Shown here in pieces: positions 5,684 to 10,000 of a DNA stretch of 10,000 nt. The stretch's first letter is position 1. Every line of letters begins with the position of its first letter. Under the pieces are notes generated by a model that saw only the letters and a list, made by a program, of their open reading frames with translations, was not told the DNA's origin and did not search any database. Location: assembly GCA_020216805.1 (NCBI GenBank), contig JAIWNN010000038.1, positions 1 to 10,000 on the forward strand, read 5' to 3'. Position numbers and translations under genes: made by a program. The DNA is from Desulfarculus sp. (lineage in GTDB: Bacteria > Desulfobacterota > Desulfarculia > Desulfarculales > Desulfarculaceae).

Positions 5684-7699
5684 CTAGTGCACCGGTTTCC
5701 AGAACTGCCACCACTTGCGCTCCTCCTCCAGGGCGTACTGGTCCAGGGCCTTCATCCGCCGGATCTGGAGATCGGTCTTGATGGTGGCCACCTTGCCGTC
5801 CTGGTAGCGGATCTCGCTCTCCACGTGGACTTTTTGCGCGTCGCTGTAGAGCGCCTCGATCTCCTGGGCATAGCGTTGGGCGATGAACTTGCGCCGCAGT
5901 TTGCGGGTGCGGGTCAACTCCTCGTCGTCGGGGTCGAATTCCTTGTACAAGAGCAGGAACTTCTGCACCCGGGCCTTTTCGGGCAGCACCCGGTTGACCC
6001 GCACCACCTCGCGCTCGATCAGGTCGTAGACCTCGGGCTTGGCGGCCAGGTCGGTGTAGGTGGTGTAGCCGATGCGGTGATCCTCGGCCCACTTGCCGGT
6101 GTTTTTATAGTCGATGCAGATCATGGCGGTCAGATAGTCGCGCTCGTGCCCCAGCACGATGCACTCCACGATGTAGGGGCAGAACTTGAGCTTGTTCTCG
6201 ATGAACATCGGCGAGAAGCGCGCCCCGCTCCTGAGCCGCATCAGGTCCTTGATGCGGTCGATGCAGACCAGTTGTCCCCCCTCGGTGATGTATCCGGCGT
6301 CACCGCTGTGCAGCCAGCCGTCAACGATGGTCTCGCGGGTGGCCTCCTCGTTTTTGAGATACCCCTGAAAAAGGGCCGGCGAGCGGGAGACGATCTCGCC
6401 CACCCCCTCGGGGTCGGGGTCGAAGATTCGCACCTCGGTGTCGGGAATGGGCTGGCCCACGCTGGTGAAGTCCACGTTGCCGGAGCGGTGGATGCAGCTG
6501 ATGCCGCTGATCTCGGTCTGGCCGTAGATCTGCTTGAGGTTGACCCCACAGGCGTGGAAGAAACGGAACACGTCCGGCCCCAGGGCCGCGCCGCCGGTGC
6601 TGGCGCTGCGGATGTTGGAGAAGCCCAACCGATCCTTGAGGGCGCGGAAAAGCATCCAATAGCTCAGGCGATACATTAGCTTCCACGCCAACGGCGGGTT
6701 TTTCTTTTCGAAATGAAAGTCGGCCATCTGATAGCCGATGGGCATGCACAGACGGTAGATGAAGCGCTTGAACCAACTGGCGTCCAGGTGCTTGACCATC
6801 ACCGAACGCGACATCTGCTCCCAGACCCGGGGCGGGCTGAAGACCACGTTGGGCCCGATCTCGTAGAGGTCGTGCATGGCCGTCTCGGGCGACTCGGGGA
6901 AGTTGACCGTGAAGCCGATGGCCAGGGCGGTGGCCACGCTCATCATCTGCTCGCCGATCCAGGGTAGGGGCAGGAAGCTGACGAACTCGTCGTCGGGCAG
7001 CTTGGGGTCCACCTGGTTGAGGTTCAGCGCCATCTTGAGCATGTTGCGGTGGGTCAGCAGCGAGCCCTTGGGAAAGCCGGTGGTGCCGGAGGTGTAGGCC
7101 ACCAGGGCCACGTCCTCCGGGGTCAGGCGGTCCACCGAACGCTCGTAGTAGCCCGGATGCTCGGTCTCGAACTGGCGGCCCAGCGCCTCCACCTCCGGAA
7201 AGAAGATGAGCAGAGGATCGTCGTAGGGGCGCATGCCCTTGGCGTCGGTGTAGATCACCTTCTTGAGGTTGGGCAGCTTATCCTTCATGTCCAGGACCTT
7301 GTCGGTCTGCTCCTGGTCCTCGGCCACCACGAAGCGCGCTCCGCTGTGGTCGATGACGTAAGCCACCTCGGTCAGGATGGAGTCCTGATAGATGCCCAGG
7401 GGGCGTCCCTTCAGGGACTGGGCGGCTAGCTCGGCGTAGACCCATTCCGGGCGGTTGTCGCCGATGATGGCCAGGGCGTCGTCGTCCTTGAAGCCCAGGG
7501 CGGCCAGGCCCAGGGCGAAATACTTGACCCGTTCCTGGTATTGCCGCCAGCTGACGTCCTGCCAGATCCCATACTCCTTCTCGCGCAGGGCCACCTTGTC
7601 CTGGCCATACTTCTCGGCGTTCTGCTTGAGCAGCAGGGGCAGGGTCCAGTTGGCGATGTCAACGCCCGGTTCTTGGGCCTTGATGTAGGTCAGGGGCAC
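5684..7699 (-). CDS. Long-chain-type AMP-forming acyl-CoA synthetase
   Basis: This 671-residue adenylate-forming ligase converts a carboxylic acid, ATP and CoA to acyl-CoA, AMP and PPi. Its size and sequence style match the long-chain fatty-acid-CoA ligase branch (FadD15-like). All core motifs are intact: YTSGTTGFPKG (202-212, phosphate loop), YGQTEISG (392-399, A5), GWLHSGDAGY (461-470, A7 with Asp467), DRIKDLMRLRSGARFSP (481-497, hinge/A8), and the C-terminal TRTRKLRRKF (596-605), where Lys600 is the likely catalytic lysine. No transmembrane helix is evident. The extreme C-terminus, RKWWQFWKPVH (661-671), is short, Trp-rich and basic, and could associate with the membrane. The start at 7699 has AGGAGA about 9 bases upstream. 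Lying between livG and livH, it probably acts on the imported substrate; the chain length or acid type is not deducible. Confidence 0.93.
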   Translation of the reverse strand: MPLTYIKAQEPGVDIANWTLPLLLKQNAEKYGQDKVALREKEYGIWQDVSWRQYQERVKYFALGLAALGFKDDDALAIIGDNRPEWVYAELAAQSLKGRPLGIYQDSILTEVAYVIDHSGARFVVAEDQEQTDKVLDMKDKLPNLKKVIYTDAKGMRPYDDPLLIFFPEVEALGRQFETEHPGYYERSVDRLTPEDVALVAYTSGTTGFPKGSLLTHRNMLKMALNLNQVDPKLPDDEFVSFLPLPWIGEQMMSVATALAIGFTVNFPESPETAMHDLYEIGPNVVFSPPRVWEQMSRSVMVKHLDASWFKRFIYRLCMPIGYQMADFHFEKKNPPLAWKLMYRLSYWMLFRALKDRLGFSNIRSASTGGAALGPDVFRFFHACGVNLKQIYGQTEISGISCIHRSGNVDFTSVGQPIPDTEVRIFDPDPEGVGEIVSRSPALFQGYLKNEEATRETIVDGWLHSGDAGYITEGGQLVCIDRIKDLMRLRSGARFSPMFIENKLKFCPYIVECIVLGHERDYLTAMICIDYKNTGKWAEDHRIGYTTYTDLAAKPEVYDLIEREVVRVNRVLPEKARVQKFLLLYKEFDPDDEELTRTRKLRRKFIAQRYAQEIEALYSDAQKVHVESEIRYQDGKVATIKTDLQIRRMKALDQYALEEERKWWQFWKPVH

Positions 7700-7748
7700 G
7701 GTGGGCTTTCTCCTGGCTGGGATGCGGGTTTATCAAGAACCTCGGTGA

Positions 7749-7772
7749 CCGGGTGTCGGCGGGAGCACCCGG
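7749..7772 (-). other. Stem-loop in the livG-synthetase gap
   Basis: The perfect 7-bp arms CCGGGTG (7749-7755) and CACCCGG (7766-7772) enclose a 10-base loop. It starts 8 bases after the livG stop codon within an 81-base gap. No U-tract follows on the minus strand, so it is more likely an mRNA-processing or stability element, or a weak attenuator, than a terminator. Confidence 0.45.
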
Positions 7773-7780
7773 GCGGCGTC

Positions 7781-8629
7781 TCATAGGCCCAACTTGGAGT
7801 GGGCGGCCGCCTCCGAACCCAGGTAAGCCTCCACCACCTGGGGGTTCCGGCTCACCTCCGCCGGGCTGCCCTGGGCGATCTTGGTGCCGAAATCCAGCAC
7901 CACCACGTCGTCGCTGATGTCCATCACCACGCCCATATCGTGCTCGATCAGCACGATGGTCACTCCCCACTCATCGTTCACGTCCAGGATGAAGCGGGCC
8001 ATGTCCTCGGTCTCCTCGAGATTCATGCCCGCCATGGGCTCATCCAGCAGCAGGATCTTGGGCTTCATGGCCAGGGCCCGGGCCAGCTCCACCCGCTTTT
8101 GCAACCCATAGGGCAAGGTGCCCACCACCTTCTTGCGGATGGCCTCGATCTCCAACAGGTCGATGATGCGCTCCTCGATCTCCTTGCGCACCCGGGTCTC
8201 CTCGCGCTTGGCCTTGCCCAGGTAGATCCCGCCCGAGATGAAGCCGCCGTGCATGTGGACGTGGTGGCCCAACTTGATGTTGTCCATCACCGTCATGCCC
8301 CGGAACAGCTCGATGTTCTGGAAGCTGCGGGCGATGCCCAGCTCGGCCACCCGGTGGGTGGGGATGTGGGAGATGTCCTGGCCCTCGAAGGTGATGCTGC
8401 CGCGGTAAGGCTGGTAGAAGCGGCAGATGCAGTTGAGGATGCAGGTCTTGCCCGCGCCGTTGGGGCCGATGATGGCCTGGATGGAGCCTTTCTTCACCCC
8501 GAAGCTGACCCCGCTCAGGGCGTTGAGCCCCCCGAAGCGCAGGTGAATGTCTTCCAGAATCAGTTGCGCCGGCTCCTGGGCTGTTTGGGAGGGCGAGTTT
8601 CGGAAGCCAGGACCAGATTGGGCCGCCAT
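7781..8629 (-). CDS. livG: Branched-chain amino acid-type ABC transporter ATP-binding protein LivG
   Basis: This 282-residue ATPase subunit is the first gene of the cluster. It has Walker A GPNGAGKT (55-62), Q-loop Gln104 in FQNIELF, a LivG-style signature LPYGLQKR (172-179) in place of LSGGQ, Walker B KILLLDEP (191-198) with catalytic Glu197, and the switch His230 in IEHDM. The insertion between Q-loop and signature (about 125-165) is typical of LivG. About 20 residues of polar, low-complexity sequence precede the domain. The start at 8629 is supported by GGGGAGA (8634-8640), 4 bases away. It pairs with LivF encoded about 5.5 kb downstream. Transcription probably starts at the promoter near 8790-8818, giving a leader of about 150 bases. 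Confidence 0.95.
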   Translation of the reverse strand: MAAQSGPGFRNSPSQTAQEPAQLILEDIHLRFGGLNALSGVSFGVKKGSIQAIIGPNGAGKTCILNCICRFYQPYRGSITFEGQDISHIPTHRVAELGIARSFQNIELFRGMTVMDNIKLGHHVHMHGGFISGGIYLGKAKREETRVRKEIEERIIDLLEIEAIRKKVVGTLPYGLQKRVELARALAMKPKILLLDEPMAGMNLEETEDMARFILDVNDEWGVTIVLIEHDMGVVMDISDDVVVLDFGTKIAQGSPAEVSRNPQVVEAYLGSEAAAHSKLGL

Positions 8630-8788
8630 ATTGTCTCCCCGGCGAGAAGCTGCTTCGCGTTCTGCCGATCCGCTTCCAGGCGAGCGGGGTGAGTTGGACT
8701 AGCCGCTGGCGGAATGCGCCATTTCCCAACGCGCCCTGGGGCCGAGAGTGGGACGGGCAAGGACATCGGCATCGCAAAGGGTAACTTT

Positions 8789-8818
8789 TTTGTAGCTAAC
8801 CGGCTTTTGGCTTGTCAA
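8789..8818 (-). promoter_or_regulatory. Candidate sigma70 promoter of the livG-to-ligase operon
   Basis: On the minus strand a perfect TTGACA -35 (8813-8818) is followed after 18 bases by TACAAA (8789-8794), a 4/6 match to the -10 consensus. Transcription would begin near 8782. It faces livG, lies in the AT-rich part of the only long gap, and no rival is seen nearby. The -35 is embedded in the 9-base inverted repeat CTTG-T-CAAG (8811-8819). Confidence 0.6.
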
Positions 8819-8844
8819 GGGACAAAAGTCCAACTATGCAGAAT

Positions 8845-8855
8845 CAATGGCATTG
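8845..8855. repeat. Short palindrome CAATG-G-CATTG upstream of the promoter
   Basis: The perfect 5-bp arms CAATG (8845-8849) and CATTG (8851-8855) flank one base. It abuts the TGAA/TTCA half-site array and may belong to the same regulatory region. It is short enough to occur by chance. Confidence 0.3.
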
Positions 8856-8889
8856 TGAAACATGGTTCAAAGGGTGAACCCAAATTCAC
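8856..8889. promoter_or_regulatory. Operator-like tandem palindromes, TGAA-N6-TTCA twice
   Basis: Two dyads of the same form follow each other: TGAA-N6-TTCA at 8856-8869 and again at 8875-8888, the second extending to GTGAA-N6-TTCAC (8874-8889). The inner half-sites form a third dyad, GGTTCA-N5-TGAACC (8864-8880). The four half-sites start at 8856, 8866, 8875 and 8885, about one helical turn apart, as expected for cooperative binding of a dimeric helix-turn-helix regulator. The array lies 38-71 bases upstream of the -35, which suits an activator or an upstream-acting repressor. No regulator gene is in the window. Confidence 0.5.
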
Positions 8890-8969
8890 TCACACTTAAT
8901 TCCCAGATCGACCCTACTGGTGCATTCGGGATTCGCCAGGCCGAAGTGGCACTTGAGGTGATTGAGCGC

Positions 8970-10000
8970 TCAGTCTGGCTGACCGCCGAGGTGGCGGGGG
9001 AGGCGCCGAGGCAGGACCATTTCCCGGTAGCTGCGCAGGAAAAATTCGTCGGTCATGCCGGCGATGAAGTCGCGGACCACCGCCGCTGGTTGGCTGGTCT
9101 GGCGGTATCGCTCGCCCAGTCCATTCAGAAAATGGACGAAAACCGGGCTGTCGACGCGCTCCTGGCGCAGATCGCCGAGAAAGCGGTCAAACAGGCGCAG
9201 GAACATTTCGCGGATCTTGGGGTTTTCGGTCTTGATGCGGGGATGGAGATAGATGCGCTCGTAATTGAAGGCCTTGAGCCGGCCCAGGGCTTGGCCCACC
9301 TCCGGGGAGAAGCCGATCTGATCCTGGCCCACGCTGTGGGCCACCAGGTCCGCCACCAGACGATAGACCATGGTGCCGTTACTGCTCCCCAAAACCTCGG
9401 CCACCTCGGCCGGCAGATCGCCGCGTTCCACCAGGCCCACCTGGATGGCGTCCTCGAAGTCGCGGCCGATGTAGGCCACGGTGTCACAGATGCGCACCAC
9501 GCAGCCTTCCAGGGTCATGGGGGTCAGCGGCGTCTTGGGATCGGCGGCCTTGGCCCGCCACTCGGCGTCCAGGTCGTCAAAGGTCTTGTCCGGTCGGTGG
9601 GTTAGGCGCACGCTGTGGACCTCGCCGTCATGGCAGAGCACCCCGTCCAGAACCTGGAGCGTGAGGTTGAGCCCCCGCCCTCCCCTTTCCACCCTCTCCA
9701 GGAAGTGAACCCCTTGCAAGGCGTGCTGAAATTTGCCCAGGCCGTGCTCCTGACATTTCTCGGAAAGAAACGTCTCGCCGTCGTGGCCAAAGGGCGGGTG
9801 ACCGATGTCGTGGGCCAGGGCCATGGCCTCGATCAGATCCTCATTGAGGCCCAGCAGACGGCCCACGGTGCGGCCGATCTTGCTGACTAGCTGCACGTGC
9901 AGCACCCGGTGGGTGATATGGTCGTTGTCCAGCAGGGAAAAGACCTGGGTCTTGTCGATGTAGCGGGTGTAGGCCAGGGAGTGCAGCACCCGGTCGGCGT
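8970..10000 (-). CDS. dGTPase-like HD-domain deoxynucleoside triphosphate triphosphohydrolase (partial, start outside window)
   Basis: 342 residues are visible before the stop at 8970. The family hydrolyses dNTPs to the nucleoside and triphosphate in the cytoplasm, affecting dNTP pools. The conserved N-terminal motif ADRVLHSLAYTRYIDKTQVF-type is present, and its first residues (ADR) lie upstream of the GTG at 9989, so that GTG is internal and the gene continues past the edge. Numbering from that GTG, the metal-site residues are His31 (in VLHVQLV), His60-Asp61 (AHDIGHPPFGHDGE) and Asp169 (CDTVAYIGRDFEDA). The usual Glu in the H-x-x-E-V stretch after the first His is Leu here. It has the same orientation as the livG cluster, but 340 bases and a separate promoter candidate divide them, so it is probably independent. 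The exact nucleotide preference cannot be inferred. Confidence 0.88.
   Translation of the reverse strand, partial: ADRVLHSLAYTRYIDKTQVFSLLDNDHITHRVLHVQLVSKIGRTVGRLLGLNEDLIEAMALAHDIGHPPFGHDGETFLSEKCQEHGLGKFQHALQGVHFLERVERGGRGLNLTLQVLDGVLCHDGEVHSVRLTHRPDKTFDDLDAEWRAKAADPKTPLTPMTLEGCVVRICDTVAYIGRDFEDAIQVGLVERGDLPAEVAEVLGSSNGTMVYRLVADLVAHSVGQDQIGFSPEVGQALGRLKAFNYERIYLHPRIKTENPKIREMFLRLFDRFLGDLRQERVDSPVFVHFLNGLGERYRQTSQPAAVVRDFIAGMTDEFFLRSYREMVLPRRLPRHLGGQPD

Larger units (their letters stand above)
8630..8969. other. Intergenic regulatory region between the dGTPase-like gene and livG
   Basis: This 340-base stretch has no convincing gene. Its middle (about 8780-8905) is clearly more AT-rich than the surroundings and holds the candidate promoter and operator array. 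The part from 8630 to about 8780 would be the untranslated leader of the operon; I see no riboswitch in it, only a small imperfect hairpin at 8643-8659 next to the livG Shine-Dalgarno. The part next to the dGTPase-like stop contains the 11-base palindrome AAGTGGCACTT (8944-8954) but no U-tract terminator. Confidence 0.6.

Noticed and set aside
4222..5781. 519-residue plus-strand open frame across livM and livH
   Set aside because: Composition dominated by His, Asp, Gln and Gly, and opposite two clear permeases; an antisense shadow.
8714..8899. 61-residue plus-strand open frame in the intergenic region
   Set aside because: No Shine-Dalgarno, no recognisable motif, and it crosses the promoter and half-site array.
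8924..8935. Direct repeat ATTCG-GG-ATTCG near the dGTPase-like stop
   Set aside because: Only two 5-base copies, with no further units or symmetry; probably chance.
9987..9989. GTG at 9989 as start of the dGTPase-like gene
   Set aside because: The three codons before it (ADR) continue the conserved family motif, so the frame extends beyond the window.

Overview
The window is high-GC DNA (about 60-65% by eye) with every supported gene on the minus strand, so it reads right to left. It looks like the chromosome of a Gram-negative bacterium. An HAAT/Liv-type ABC importer interleaved with acyl-CoA-forming ligases resembles anaerobic fatty- and aromatic-acid degraders of the Desulfobacterota (former Deltaproteobacteria). 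That assignment is inference from gene order and protein style; no rRNA or marker gene is present.

Right edge (10000 to 8970): the 3' part of an HD-domain dNTP triphosphohydrolase (dGTPase-like), whose true start lies outside the window. Then comes a 340-bp intergenic region (8630-8969), more AT-rich in its middle. It holds a good sigma70-type promoter facing the operon and, upstream of it, an ordered array of TGAA/TTCA half-sites that looks like an operator.

Centre (8629 to 121): one seven-gene, probably co-transcribed cluster: livG (ATPase), a long-chain-type AMP-forming acyl-CoA synthetase, livH and livM (permeases), livK (periplasmic binding protein), livF (second ATPase), and a PaaK-like CoA ligase. 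The importer is complete (two ATPases, two permeases, one binding protein), but its genes are interrupted by one ligase and followed by a second. The simplest reading is that the binding protein captures a carboxylic acid or amphipathic acid, LivHM-LivGF imports it, and the ligases make its CoA thioester. The substrate cannot be read from the sequence. Most intercistronic gaps contain a GC-rich stem-loop, and livK is bracketed by them, which could raise binding-protein mRNA over the other cistrons.

Left edge (120 to 1): a long GC-rich stem-loop follows the PaaK-like gene. Next is the first 11 codons of another minus-strand gene with its own Shine-Dalgarno, possibly mqnA-like. No mobile element, CRISPR array, tRNA or rRNA was seen. 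The main points of interest are the PaaK-like ligase with an altered phosphate-binding loop, the half-site array upstream of the operon, the stem-loops around livK, and the unusual C-terminal tails on LivF and the acyl-CoA synthetase.
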